The notes beneath the pieces are model-generated. The model saw only the letters and a list, made by a program, of their open reading frames with translations. It was not told the DNA's origin and did not search any database. Below are positions 1 to 6,481 of a DNA stretch of 16,649 bases, in pieces. This DNA comes from Nostoc sp. CHAB 5715 (GTDB lineage Bacteria; Cyanobacteriota; Cyanobacteriia; Cyanobacteriales; Nostocaceae). The translations under genes were made by a program, and so were the position numbers. How positions within the stretch are numbered: position 1 is the stretch's first letter; the number at the start of each line of letters is the position of its first letter. The stretch covers positions 1 through 16,649 of the forward strand of contig NZ_JAIVFR010000028.1 in assembly GCF_020829685.1 (NCBI RefSeq). Reading direction: 5' to 3'.

Positions 1-1
1 T

Positions 2-97
2 CTCCGACACACCAAGCCGCAGTCAAGAAATGTCATGCCTCAGATAGGTAATCGTATTGTATCAGAGACTCTGACTCGCTTACATCCCCACCCATAA
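2..97 (+). CDS. possible 3' end of a gene cut by the window edge
   Basis: One forward frame is open from the window edge to a TAA at 95-97. It reads about 31 residues and includes NVMPQIGNRIVSETLTRL, which looks protein-like. The other forward frames close earlier. I cannot name the family from so short a tail. The stop codon falls in the loop of the hairpin at 86-107, which is tight for a terminator but not impossible. It may be a chance open frame. Confidence 0.25.
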   Translation, partial: LRHTKPQSRNVMPQIGNRIVSETLTRLHPHP

Positions 98-111
98 AGG
101 GATGGGGTTTT
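86..111 (+). terminator. hairpin terminator candidate
   Basis: CCCCACCC (86-93) pairs with GGG and TGGGG (99-107) around a bulged A at 102, with loop ATAAA, followed by TTTT at 108-111. The T tract lies on the plus side, so it would end transcription entering from the left, away from petL. Confidence 0.5.
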
Positions 112-193
112 ACGCTCGATCAATAAATTTATGTCTCGCCCGTCCCTTAGTAAACTTAGGGCAGGTAAGATGCCCGCCCCATAAAAGTTTTGG

Positions 194-289
194 CTAAATT
201 ATCTTGGCAGTCCGCAAACCGAACAGCAGACCGACAGCCAAGCCAAAGAACAAAGCTAAAAAGCCGATGTAAGCTGCAATCGCAAACAT
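194..289 (-). CDS. petL: cytochrome b6f complex subunit PetL
   Basis: This 31-residue protein is the small single-span PetL subunit of the thylakoid cytochrome b6f complex. It is a peripheral helix thought to help stabilise the dimer. The minus-strand reading starts [20 protein letters not shown] and ends [11 protein letters not shown]. One hydrophobic helix spans roughly residues 3-24, followed by a short basic tail, which is the usual PetL layout and length. From memory the sequence closely resembles Nostoc PetL. A Shine-Dalgarno sequence GGAGA lies about six bases before the ATG (287-289). It is divergent from aroB across a repeat-filled spacer and about 12.6 kb from petC-petA. It is easily missed because it is so short. 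Confidence 0.88.
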   Translation of the reverse strand: MFAIAAYIGFLALFFGLAVGLLFGLRTAKII

Positions 290-358
290 TTATTTTTCTC
301 CACAATACTTCCTAAATCTATTGAATCATTAGTTGTTGGGCATTGGTCATTTGTCATT

Positions 359-475
359 GGGCATAGGGCATAGGGCATGGGGCATGGGGCATGGGGCATT
401 GGTCAATTTCTTCCCCAGCCTCCCCTGCCTCCCCTGCTCCCACTCCCCACTCCCCACTCCCCACTCCCCACTCCC
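359..475. repeat. two heptamer tandem arrays between petL and aroB
   Basis: Six 7-bp units, gggcata twice, gggcatg three times and gggcatt once, run from 359 to 400. Five units of cactccc run from 441 to 475, and related tcccctg-type units lie between. These are short tandemly repeated repeats of the type known from filamentous cyanobacteria. The arrays happen to be open in the aroB frame, so an over-long aroB start at 391 is possible but would encode only repeat-derived residues. Confidence 0.85.
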
Positions 476-522
476 AGATTGCGATAGAATACAACCCACA
501 GGCGCTTGTTAGGGGTTGGGCA

Positions 523-1635
523 ATGACTTCTTTAATTAATGTAAATTTACCAGAGCAGTCTTATGAGATTGCGATACCTTCGGTGAGCTACGCTAACGCA
601 CCTTCGAGTTTAGATCAACTGGGTCAGCAGATGGCCAGTCTCAAGCTAGGCAAGAAGGTATTACTGGTTTCTAATCCTACTATTTTTAAGCATTTTGGGG
701 AAAGAGCGATCGCATCCCTGACATCTGCTGGATTTGAAGTTGCTAGCTGCACCCTACCACCAGGGGAACGCTACAAAACCCTCAATTCCATCCAAAAACT
801 TTACGATATCGCCTTAGAAAACCGCCTAGAACGTTCTTCGACTATGGTGGCTTTGGGCGGAGGTGTAATTGGCGATATGACTGGCTTTGCAGCCGCAACT
901 TGGCTACGCGGCATTAATGTTGTCCAAGTGCCTACAACTCTCTTAGCAATGGTGGATTCGGCAATTGGTGGCAAAACTGGCGTGAATCATCCGCACGGCA
1001 AAAACTTGATTGGGGCATTTCATCAACCGCGTTTGGTTTTGATTGACCCAGAAGTATTGAAAACTCTTCCTATGCGTGAGTTTCGCGCAGGAATGGCAGA
1101 AGTTATTAAGTATGGTGTAATTTGGGATGCCGAATTGTTTGCCCAATTGGAAGCAAGTAAACGCCTCGACCAACTCCGCTATGTAAAACCTGACCTGGTA
1201 AATACTATATTAATCCGTTCTTGTCAAGCCAAAGCTGATGTTGTTAGCAAAGATGAGAAAGAAGGCGGATTGCGGGCGATTCTCAACTACGGACATACTA
1301 TCGGTCATGCAGTGGAAAGTTTGACTGGTTATCGTCTAGTAAATCACGGTGAAGCCGTGGCCATTGGTATGGTAGCAGCCGGTCAAATTGCTGTGGAATT
1401 GGGAATGTGGCAAAAGGAAGACACAGAACGTCAAAATGCTTTAATTCAAAAAACAGGTTTGCCGACTCAGTTACCATCTGGGGTAGATATTGAAGCAATT
1501 ATTGAGGCGTTGCAATTAGATAAGAAAGTCAAAGCGGGGAAAGTGCGGTTTGTTTTACCAACAGAGATTGGTGTAGTAACAGTTACCGATGAGGTACCAT
1601 CAGATATCATTCGGCAAGTTTTGCGGGGAATGTGA
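523..1635 (+). CDS. aroB: 3-dehydroquinate synthase
   Basis: AroB converts DAHP to 3-dehydroquinate, the second step of the shikimate pathway, in the cytoplasm, using NAD+ and a divalent metal (usually zinc or cobalt). From the ATG at 523 the protein has 370 residues, normal for the family. The NAD-binding loop GGGVIGD is at 112-118, and [19 protein letters not shown] follows at 137-155. The three metal ligands are visible as E193 (in AEVIKYG), H258 (in NYGHTIGH) and H275 (in NHGEA). The frame stays open upstream to an ATG at 391, but those 44 residues are translated heptamer repeats ([12 protein letters not shown]), so I place the start at 523. There a G-rich stretch, AGGGG, lies about 7-11 bases upstream. 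The alternative sedoheptulose-phosphate cyclases share this fold, but the N-terminus and motifs here fit DHQ synthase. Confidence 0.96.
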   Translation: MTSLINVNLPEQSYEIAIPSVSYANAPSSLDQLGQQMASLKLGKKVLLVSNPTIFKHFGERAIASLTSAGFEVASCTLPPGERYKTLNSIQKLYDIALENRLERSSTMVALGGGVIGDMTGFAAATWLRGINVVQVPTTLLAMVDSAIGGKTGVNHPHGKNLIGAFHQPRLVLIDPEVLKTLPMREFRAGMAEVIKYGVIWDAELFAQLEASKRLDQLRYVKPDLVNTILIRSCQAKADVVSKDEKEGGLRAILNYGHTIGHAVESLTGYRLVNHGEAVAIGMVAAGQIAVELGMWQKEDTERQNALIQKTGLPTQLPSGVDIEAIIEALQLDKKVKAGKVRFVLPTEIGVVTVTDEVPSDIIRQVLRGM

Positions 1636-1676
1636 ACAATTTGAAAAAGAATTCAGGAGTCAACCCCTTCGGGGAA

Positions 1677-1703
1677 GTCAAAAGTCAAAAGTCAAAAGTC
1701 AAA
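1677..1703. repeat. heptamer array (gtcaaaa)
   Basis: Three full units of gtcaaaa and a partial fourth lie 41 bp after the aroB stop. They directly follow a small GC hairpin with a TTCG loop (CCCC at 1664-1667, GGG at 1672-1674). Confidence 0.75.
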
Positions 1704-1751
1704 CATTTTGAACCACCAAAATAAATTTAGGGGCTTGAGTCAGCGAACGCC

Positions 1752-1788
1752 GTATTTCTTGCGCGGAGCGTCTCGAAATACATTTTTT
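1752..1788 (+). terminator. hairpin with T tract after aroB
   Basis: GTATTTC (1752-1758) pairs perfectly with GAAATAC (1775-1781). An inner CGC/GCG pairing is possible, and the tract ATTTTTTC follows. It could end the aroB transcript about 115 bp after the stop. The loop sequence (gcgcggagcgtctc) resembles dispersed repeats seen elsewhere in the window, so it may be a repeat doing double duty. Confidence 0.4.
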
Positions 1789-1819
1789 CTTTTTCCATAA
1801 ATAAATTTAGGCGATGCAC

Positions 1820-1835
1820 TGAGCGTAGCCGAAGT
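1820..1835 (+). repeat. partial small dispersed repeat
   Basis: TGAGCGTAGCCGAAGT matches the interior and right side of the dispersed repeat copies at 9361-9439 and 9825-9896. It is preceded by ataaataaatttagg (about 1799-1811), a string found again near 10493. This is an isolated fragment without the ACTTGTACTGAGC end. Confidence 0.55.
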
Positions 1836-1929
1836 GGGCTTGTACCTTTTTCTTTCTGGTCAGAATTCAGAAGTCAGAATAAAAATTAGTTGCTCTGTCC
1901 TTGAATTACGAATTACGAATTATTGATCC

Positions 1930-2508
1930 ATGATACTCCAAGCCAAGAATCAATTAACATTGCAAGAGTTCTTAAATCTTTCACCAGGTGAGGGAGATAT
2001 AACTTATGAACTTGTTGATGGTCAAGCAATTCCTAAAATGTCACCAAAATTTTTTCACGCAAAACTTACCCGCGTCCTTCTGAATTTGATTGAGCAATCG
2101 CGTGAGGGTAAAGGAGAAGTTTGCCCGGAATGGGCTGTTGCATTAACCCGTCGGGGGCGAGATTGGATGCCAATTCCAGATATTTTGTACATTTCTTATG
2201 AACGTTTACCCGCCAACTGGGATGAAAACGAAGCTTGTCCTGTTCCTCCTGATTTGGTGATTGAGATTATTTCCCCAGGACAAACCTTTGGACAAATGGC
2301 AGCTAAAGCCAAAGACTATTTAGATGCTAAGGTGTTGCGGGTGTGGGTATTAGATAGTAAAGCCAGAAGCATTACTGTTTTTTATCCAGATGCAGCACCA
2401 CAAACTTATATGGGAGAAGAATTACTCAAAGATTCTTTATTTGAGGGATTGGAATTTACTGTTGAGCAGGTGTTTCAAAAGGCGAAAATACCATTAGACA
2501 CCGAATAG
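1930..2508 (+). CDS. Uma2 family endonuclease-like protein
   Basis: This 192-residue protein belongs to the Uma2 (DUF820) family, which is greatly expanded in cyanobacteria and has a restriction-endonuclease-like PD-(D/E)XK fold. Its biological target is not known. Family landmarks in order are YELVDG (26-31), PDILYIS (83-89) with the likely catalytic D84, DLVIEIISPGQT (108-119) with E112, and a C-terminal WVLDS (139-143) followed by the usual ITVFYPD strand (148-154). The length is typical and the motifs are intact, so it is probably not a relic. No clear Shine-Dalgarno sequence precedes the ATG. A short run of gaattac heptamers ends about seven bases upstream. It stands alone, with no partner gene. 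Confidence 0.88.
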   Translation: MILQAKNQLTLQEFLNLSPGEGDITYELVDGQAIPKMSPKFFHAKLTRVLLNLIEQSREGKGEVCPEWAVALTRRGRDWMPIPDILYISYERLPANWDENEACPVPPDLVIEIISPGQTFGQMAAKAKDYLDAKVLRVWVLDSKARSITVFYPDAAPQTYMGEELLKDSLFEGLEFTVEQVFQKAKIPLDTE

Positions 2509-2612
2509 TAAACTTTTTACATTTACCACAATTTTCTTCATCTCAACGTCCATCGAAATTTCAATCGGCGGCTTTTGCTACTCAAACTTTTATATCTTTA
2601 GTCAGCAACGCC

Positions 2613-2927
2613 CTATTTTTGAAACTGCGGTTCTTTCTGCGATCGCTGTTGGTTATTCGTTGGTTGCAATTTTTGAAATAAAGCTGGTGGCGTAGCTTTG
2701 CGGAAAGCACCGCAGTAGTGCATAGTCATAACCGCCTTGAAAGCCCAATGGTCTGATGGCACATCACTAAAGGGATTCGGTAAAGTTTCTGCTTGATTTT
2801 GGATACAAGCATTTAAAACTTGATTCGATTTTGCTGGAGTGTCGGTACTAGGTTCTTGAGATTTAACAGGGGTAACAAAGCTAGTAGTAGCTAGCACTAC
2901 GACTGTTGCCAGAAGTTTGCAGTTCAT
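2613..2927 (-). CDS. small secreted protein with an SLH-like motif
   Basis: This 104-residue product begins with a plausible signal peptide: MNCK, then a hydrophobic stretch at about 5-20, with likely cleavage near VKSQ (21-24). A low-complexity linker follows, then FSDVPSDHWAFKAV (53-66), which matches the conserved first half of an S-layer homology domain. Only about half a domain is present, so cell-wall binding is uncertain. Two cysteines, C41 and C72, flank the motif. The C-terminus is Q-, K- and P-rich. It is probably exported to the periplasm or outer membrane. No strong ribosome site is visible before the ATG. A relative of the small cyanobacterial SLH-motif proteins is the best guess, with function unknown. 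Confidence 0.65.
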   Translation of the reverse strand: MNCKLLATVVVLATTSFVTPVKSQEPSTDTPAKSNQVLNACIQNQAETLPNPFSDVPSDHWAFKAVMTMHYCGAFRKATPPALFQKLQPTNNQQRSQKEPQFQK

Positions 2928-2961
2928 AATTTGAGTTTAGGGATGAAAGTCTACCCTATGT

Positions 2962-2989
2962 TAGTTCCCAGGCTGTTGCCCAGGAACTA
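2962..2989. repeat. palindromic hairpin repeat
   Basis: TAGTTCC (2962-2968) pairs with GGAACTA (2983-2989). Inside, AGGC and GCCC extend the stem with mismatches around a short loop. It is REP-like, and lies between the secreted-protein gene and the element at 3001. Confidence 0.55.
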
Positions 2990-3000
2990 GAATAAACTTC

Positions 3001-3091
3001 AGGACTTACGCAAAAATCGCCGAAAGGCTTAATTTATCGAACCGCCAAGACGCCAAGAACGCCAAGAATTCGTAGAGCGTGCGTAAGTCCT
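3001..3091. mobile_element. 91-bp MITE-like element with 12-bp inverted ends
   Basis: AGGACTTACGCA (3001-3012) and TGCGTAAGTCCT (3080-3091) are perfect inverted ends. AACTT is found at 2995-2999 and at 3092-3096. This would be a 5-bp target duplication if the left end includes the C at 3000. The interior carries the string gaaccgccaagacgccaag (3039-3057), which recurs exactly inside the different element at 12268-12379. There is no coding capacity, so any movement would need a transposase supplied in trans. Confidence 0.65.
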
Positions 3092-3103
3092 AACTTGCTG
3101 AGA

Positions 3104-3241
3104 TTAAGCGTTAGAAAACATGGTAAGCATTACTAACATAACAACTAATGCACTGATCCAAAGAGCTAACGATCCCCAACTAACTGAATCTTTTTGTACT
3201 CTTTGCCAGAAATTTGTAACTAAGTTATTCCGAATTGCCAT
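3104..3241 (-). CDS. 45-residue single-span membrane protein
   Basis: This gene was found by reading the minus strand. A consensus GGAGG lies seven bases before the ATG at 3239-3241. The 45-residue product starts MAIRNNLVTNFWQRVQKDSV, an amphipathic and basic N-terminus, and continues into one hydrophobic helix from about residue 23 to 43 (GSLALWISALVVMLVMLTMF). The near-perfect ribosome site and clean helix make it a real gene candidate. I do not recognise the family. The size is like that of small photosystem, NDH or high-light-type thylakoid subunits, but the chlorophyll-binding ExxNGR motif is absent. Its 3' end lies 12 bp from the MITE-like element at 3001-3091. Confidence 0.7.
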   Translation of the reverse strand: MAIRNNLVTNFWQRVQKDSVSWGSLALWISALVVMLVMLTMFSNA

Positions 3242-3688
3242 TTTATAACCTCCAATTTTTATTAAACTTGCACTGACTCAATGCATTAAGCCTGTATTGA
3301 GTAAATAAAAGTTAATCTTAGGGAGTATCAGCCTTTATTTGCTGATTCTTAAAGATTAATCAACAGAGATTTAAATTACTCTGTACACCGATCTTTACGA
3401 CTGGCTACGCATACGCGAATGCCTGTGTCTCAATGCATTACCACTTTAAAAACAAACAAAAATTTACAAAAAGATATTTGTTGATGCTTAACTTGATTGT
3501 CCCACACGTAACTGTTTACACTAAAAAATTTGGCGATTTTGAGAAAATTCTTAACGTTATCTTAATTAGGTATAAAAGTTAGTGTTTCAAATCACAAACT
3601 ACTTAAATCTTGACTATGTTTCGCTTTTACTCGTGATTTATCTAGACTTGAAAATAGACACAATTAACAGTGAAATGGCAGGTAAATA
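3242..3688. other. intergenic region between divergent small genes
   Basis: This AT-rich 447-bp spacer separates the 45-residue membrane protein (minus) from the 82-residue protein (plus). It contains a compound inverted repeat (3312-3359), a 12-nt direct repeat ctcaatgcatta at 3277-3288 and 3429-3440, and a fragment resembling a dispersed repeat near 3402-3425 (ggctacgcatacgcgaatgcc). A TATAAA at about 3571 could be a -10 box for the plus-strand gene, but no good -35 box accompanies it. I see no further gene. Confidence 0.5.
3312..3359. repeat. compound inverted repeat
   Basis: Outer arms TTAATCTT (3312-3319) and AAGATTAA (3352-3359) and inner arms ATCAGC (3327-3332) and GCTGAT (3341-3346) are all perfect, with an asymmetric internal loop. 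It lies about 70 bp before the start of the small membrane protein gene, where it could be an operator or an RNA structure in its leader. Confidence 0.55.
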
Positions 3689-3937
3689 ATGGTGCAACAA
3701 ATAAGACATAATGAACCGCAATATATCTGTATCATTCCAGTTGAGAGAATTACAGCCAACCAAGACGAAGAAATCATGACCTTTGGTGCATCAGCTGACG
3801 ATGCAAAAAAACAAGGTGAGGAATTGTTAGCATCTATCTATGGTTGTAATCAATCACAAGTTTTGGAATTAATCCAGCAAGCACGAATTGAACTAATAGC
3901 TCACTGGTGTGCCCCTCAAGAGCGCAGAGCCATATAA
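3689..3937 (+). CDS. small hypothetical protein
   Basis: This 82-residue soluble protein has no signal peptide or membrane span. The middle (about 33-67) is predicted helical: ASADDAKKQGEELLASIYG, then QSQVLELIQQARIELI. The N-terminal part, PQYICIIPVERI, looks like a beta strand. I do not recognise a family. The composition is unlike a random frame, being balanced and helix-forming with few rare residues. An AGG lies about eight bases before the ATG. It is followed by a dispersed-repeat fragment rather than another gene. Confidence 0.55.
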   Translation: MVQQIRHNEPQYICIIPVERITANQDEEIMTFGASADDAKKQGEELLASIYGCNQSQVLELIQQARIELIAHWCAPQERRAI

Positions 3938-3989
3938 AATCAAGGTGGTTGAGCCATTAAAAATTACTACTCGCGCTGAACGCGAACAG

Positions 3990-4007
3990 GCGATGTCTAC
4001 GACGGGC
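3990..4007. repeat. dispersed repeat, shared with 15784-15801
   Basis: The 18-nt string gcgatgtctacgacgggc occurs exactly here and at 15784-15801. Around it, more gc-rich alternating sequence (tgcctacgcac) fits the small dispersed repeat class. It lies in the 159-bp gap before the thioesterase gene. Confidence 0.65.
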
Positions 4008-4096
4008 TATGCCTACGCACGAGATGGTAAAGGCACTGAAATAGAAAAACTAATATAGAGAAATGTAAACAACAGCGCCGCACTACCAACTAAACT

Positions 4097-4522
4097 ATGC
4101 TACCGTTCAAAACTCTGCTACGCGTCCGACACTATGAGATGGACGCCCTTGGGCATGTAAATAACGCCGTCTACCAAAATTATTTAGAACAAGCAGCCAT
4201 TGAACACTCAGAATACCTGGGCTTAACTCTGGATGTATATCGCCAAGTAGGTGGCGTATTTGTGATGCGGCGGGTAGAAATTGACTATTTACGCCCAGCA
4301 GTGGCAGGCGATACCCTAGAAGTCACTACCTGGTTGAAGGAAATGCGCGGGACTCGTGCCTTGCGATGCTACGAAATTCGTAAACAAAACCAAGATAATT
4401 TGTTAATAACAGCAGAGGCGCTATGGGTTTGGGTGGATGTACAGACAATGCGCCCACGACCAATTCCCAGTGTTATGTTAGACAAATTTTTGCAAATCCA
4501 AAGCCCAGGTGTTACAAGCTAA
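4097..4522 (+). CDS. acyl-CoA thioesterase, hotdog fold (4HBT/YbgC-FadM type)
   Basis: This 141-residue protein is a single hotdog-fold thioesterase that hydrolyses an acyl- or aryl-CoA to the free acid and CoA. The active-site signature DALGHVNNAVYQNYLEQA is at 16-33, with D16 as the predicted catalytic acid and HVNN at the start of the central helix. FVMRRVEIDYLRPAVAGD (55-72) is the typical second half of the fold. Length and motifs are complete. In cyanobacteria one member of this family is the 1,4-dihydroxy-2-naphthoyl-CoA thioesterase of phylloquinone synthesis. That is a reasonable candidate role, but I cannot separate it from a general acyl-CoA thioesterase by eye. No convincing ribosome site precedes the ATG. 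It appears to be monocistronic. Confidence 0.85.
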   Translation: MLPFKTLLRVRHYEMDALGHVNNAVYQNYLEQAAIEHSEYLGLTLDVYRQVGGVFVMRRVEIDYLRPAVAGDTLEVTTWLKEMRGTRALRCYEIRKQNQDNLLITAEALWVWVDVQTMRPRPIPSVMLDKFLQIQSPGVTS

Positions 4523-4862
4523 AAATGGTTTGTTATTCGCCATTTAACAAATCTTAATTATTATAATGAAAAATAAATGATTGATAAAGAGTTTTTAGTA
4601 CATACCTCGCCCCTTCTAGGCGAAAAAAACCAACCTCTAAAGAGTGGGCGTGCTTTCTCTTAGACAAATGACAAATGACAAATGACAAATGACAAATGAC
4701 TAATGACTAATGACTAATGACTCTTGCGTTGCGGTTTAACTTTTTCCCCAGTAATGCTGACGATCAAGAATACACAACTATGATGTTATAAGTGCAAAAT
4801 TTAAATTTGTAGGAACTGCAATCAAAATTAGCTTAGTAAATCAGGATTTTTAAGTCAATATT
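4523..4862. other. intergenic region with heptamer array
   Basis: This 340-bp spacer has no gene. It contains an AT-rich start, a small hairpin (TCGCC/GGCGA near 4608-4625) followed by A residues rather than T, the heptamer array at 4664-4719, and an AT-rich stretch leading to the next gene. No clear terminator for the thioesterase gene is visible. Confidence 0.5.
4664..4719. repeat. heptamer array, acaaatg x5 then actaatg x3
   Basis: There are eight consecutive 7-bp units without interruption. The last three units are the same heptamer, in another phase, as the taatgac array between petC and petA (13504-13545). Confidence 0.9.
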
Positions 4863-5120
4863 ATGGAGCAAAGTCAGCCACAACAGCGCCGTGTCGCCGA
4901 TCAAGTGTTTCAAGAATCCCTCGATCAGTTGGAGGATATCTTACAAGAAAGTTCAACTGAGGATGAAGAAATCCCCCAAGCACAACTGCATACTAGTAGT
5001 CTCAGTGAAGTCGAATTCGATCAAGACTTGACAGATATTGATTTAACGGCTCTTGAGGACGCAGTCGCTGATATTGAAAAATATCTCGAAGAAATAACAA
5101 AAACTGAAGAAAAGTTTTAA
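4863..5120 (+). CDS. small acidic hypothetical protein
   Basis: This 85-residue, strongly acidic protein is rich in E, D and Q. Its helix-forming segments are VADQVFQESLDQLEDILQES (11-30) and a C-terminal LTALEDAVADIEKYLEEI (61-78). There is no membrane span, signal peptide or cysteine. It resembles small conserved cyanobacterial proteins of unknown function, but I cannot name the family. The spacing of hydrophobic residues in both helices suggests a coiled coil or an adaptor-like role, which is inference only. Its stop codon overlaps the end of the convergent RNA methyltransferase gene by four bases (5117-5120). Confidence 0.65.
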   Translation: MEQSQPQQRRVADQVFQESLDQLEDILQESSTEDEEIPQAQLHTSSLSEVEFDQDLTDIDLTALEDAVADIEKYLEEITKTEEKF

Positions 5121-5914
5121 CTCCTAACTCCTAACTCTTGACTTATTTGCCGCCGAGCTTCGTACAACATTAAAGCAGCTGCGATCGCCACATTCAATGA
5201 TTCCACCCCAGGACTTAAAGGAATCTTTACTTGCCTGTCTGCGATCGCTGCTAAATCTGCTGACAATCCAGCACCTTCATTTCCCAGTAAAATCAGACTG
5301 GGTTTGCGCCAGTCCACTTCCCAATAAGTTAAAGTCGCACTGGGTAAGGTTGCCACTACCTGCATTCCTGCCTGCTGACTTTGTTGTACTGTAGCTTTTA
5401 AATCTTCGGTTACCGCTGTTGGTAGGCGAAACCATTGCCCTGCTGAAGCCCGGAGAACTTTGGGGCTGTCTAAATCTACACTATCTCCACTTACCCATAA
5501 CCCTGATGCTCCAGCAGCAGCAGCAGTGCGAATCATCGTACCCAGGTTGCCGGGATCTTGTACCGTTTCTAAAGCTAGCATTGTACCAGTAAAGGGTAGT
5601 TGAGTTTGGCTAACGCTTCGTTTTGCCGTTGCAACCACACCATCCGGTTGGACTGTAGTAGCGATCGCATCCAAAATTTCTCTACTGACAATTTCGGCGC
5701 GATCGCATCGGTTACAAGCTTCTTCCCAAAGTGAGGGGTGGGCTGCTTGCCAATCTGGAGTACAACACAGTGTTTCTAGTGAATAATTTACCGCACAAGC
5801 TTCCTCTAACAGGTGCGTCCCTTCTAATAAAAATAACTGCTGCTTGTGCCGCTCCTTGGTGGAGTGGAGTTTGCGGATTTGCTTGACTAGAGAATTTTGT
5901 AAACTGGTCAACAT
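5117..5914 (-). CDS. TrmH/SpoU family RNA 2'-O-methyltransferase
   Basis: This 265-residue SPOUT-class enzyme transfers a methyl group from SAM to a ribose 2'-OH in rRNA or tRNA. Numbering below counts the extra upstream TTG codon as residue 1. An N-terminal substrate-binding domain is seen first (VKQIRKLHSTKERHKQQLFL, 11-30, then LEGTHLLEEA). The three trefoil-knot motifs follow: LETVQDPGNLGTMIRTAAAAG region (116-136), with N124 and R130; LGNEGAGL (211-218); and IPLSPGVESLNVAIAAAL (232-249), with S240 and N242. I chose the ATG at 5914 rather than the adjacent TTG. The final residues ELGVRS are encoded by TTAGGAG-type heptamer repeats, so the natural C-terminus has been replaced or extended by repeat DNA. 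The exact RNA target is unknown. Confidence 0.9.
   Translation of the reverse strand: MLTSLQNSLVKQIRKLHSTKERHKQQLFLLEGTHLLEEACAVNYSLETLCCTPDWQAAHPSLWEEACNRCDRAEIVSREILDAIATTVQPDGVVATAKRSVSQTQLPFTGTMLALETVQDPGNLGTMIRTAAAAGASGLWVSGDSVDLDSPKVLRASAGQWFRLPTAVTEDLKATVQQSQQAGMQVVATLPSATLTYWEVDWRKPSLILLGNEGAGLSADLAAIADRQVKIPLSPGVESLNVAIAAALMLYEARRQISQELGVRS
5118..5137. repeat. heptamer array inside the methyltransferase 3' end
   Basis: The array has taactcc twice plus a partial unit. It overlaps the last six codons and stop of the minus-strand methyltransferase gene, and the stop codon of the plus-strand acidic-protein gene. Because units are 7 bp, gain or loss of a single unit would shift the frame. 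Confidence 0.85.
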
Positions 5915-5918
5915 CAAA

Positions 5919-6000
5919 AAGTTAGGAGTTAGGAATTAGGATTTAGGAGTTAATTTAGTTTTCTTTCAACTCATAACTCTTAACTTCTAACTCCTAACTT
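5919..6000. repeat. 14-bp perfect inverted repeat built of heptamers
   Basis: AAGTTAGGAGTTAG (5919-5932) and CTAACTCCTAACTT (5987-6000) are perfect complements separated by 54 bp of related heptamers (gaattag, gatttag). The right arm is in direct orientation with the copy at 5124-5136, so 13-bp direct repeats bracket the methyltransferase gene. Confidence 0.85.
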
Positions 6001-6007
6001 AATAATA

Positions 6008-6089
6008 TGCGGAACCCGGGACTTGAACCCGGAAGCCTTGCGGCACTAGAACCTGAATCTAGCGCGTCTGCCAATTCCGCCAGTTCCGC
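6008..6089 (-). tRNA. trnL: tRNA-Leu, anticodon CAG
   Basis: This complete 82-nt class II tRNA reads CUG codons. The acceptor arms GCGGAAC and GTTCCGC pair over 7 bp and the discriminator base is A (6008). The D arm is GCG...CGC and the anticodon stem CTAGA/TCTAG holds loop TTCAGGT, giving anticodon CAG. A long variable arm (TGCC, GCAA, GGC) is characteristic of leucine tRNA. The T arm is CCGGG, TTCAAGT, CCCGG. CCA is not encoded, so it must be added after transcription. Confidence 0.97.
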
Positions 6090-6101
6090 TGGCAATTTTA
6101 T

Positions 6102-6130
6102 ATCATTGCGTATTTTTTTGCCTTTGTCAA
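6102..6130 (-). promoter_or_regulatory. candidate promoter of tRNA-Leu
   Basis: On the minus strand a consensus -35 TTGACA (6125-6130) is followed after 17 bp by AATGAT (6102-6107), a 4/6 match to TATAAT. Transcription would begin about ten bases before the mature tRNA 5' end at 6089. Confidence 0.5.
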
Positions 6131-6148
6131 GTCAAAACATAACGCTTC

Positions 6149-6165
6149 GTTTAAGAGGCTTAAAC
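6149..6165. promoter_or_regulatory. 17-bp palindrome near the tRNA promoter
   Basis: GTTTAAG (6149-6155), AGG, CTTAAAC (6159-6165) is a perfect 7-bp inverted repeat with a 3-bp centre. It is 19 bp upstream of the tRNA -35 box and about 300 bp before murA. It is an operator-like site with no known owner. The rest of 6166-6469 is AT-rich, holds only a 15-codon frame (6380-6427), and shows no gene. Confidence 0.4.
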
Positions 6166-6469
6166 TGGAAACGAGTTTTTCACGGTATTAGGTCGAATCA
6201 AAATATTAACTCAACAGTACAGCATTGATTTTTAGAGAACCTTAAGTTATTTTACTGAGTATTTAATTTAGCTTAAAACTACTACTGATTCGTTCATTTT
6301 TGCTAAATCTTTTAAAAGCTCAAAAGACTTGCTGTTGCTGGTTTACAGCCTGTAGTTCTCACCAAAAAACAATTTTTTCATGCAAGATGTTGCTCTAAAA
6401 CGTGGACAAATTGAATCTTTACTGTAGAATCAAAACCAACTTCAAACATATAAAATACGTATTACTTTT

Positions 6470-6474
6470 GGAGG
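6470..6474 (+). promoter_or_regulatory. strong ribosome binding site that sets the murA start
   Basis: GGAGG at 6470-6474 is followed after seven bases by ATT at 6482, which is in frame with murA. No ATG, GTG or TTG lies at the right distance in that frame. Confidence 0.65.
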
Positions 6475-6481
6475 TAGACTT

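Noticed and set aside
359..475. Heptamer arrays considered as a CRISPR array
   Set aside because: The units are 7 bp and contiguous, with no unique spacers. No cas genes are nearby.
1930..2508. Uma2 gene as part of a restriction or defence island
   Set aside because: It is a solitary gene flanked by aroB and a small secreted protein. No methyltransferase, helicase or other defence gene is adjacent.
3944..4059. Plus-strand frame reading KITTRAEREQAMSTTGYAYA and onward as a small gene
   Set aside because: No start codon before the internal ATG, and half of it is a dispersed repeat shared with 15784-15801.
4608..4632. TCGCC/GGCGA hairpin after the thioesterase gene as a terminator
   Set aside because: It is followed by A residues on the plus strand, and no T tract follows it on either strand.
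6007..6228. 73-codon plus-strand open frame
   Set aside because: It lies directly over tRNA-Leu on the opposite strand and its product is a translation of the tRNA gene and promoter.
6380..6427. 15-codon frame MQDVALKRGQIESLL upstream of murA as a leader peptide
   Set aside because: No ribosome site, no attenuator-like hairpins after it, and no runs of one amino acid.
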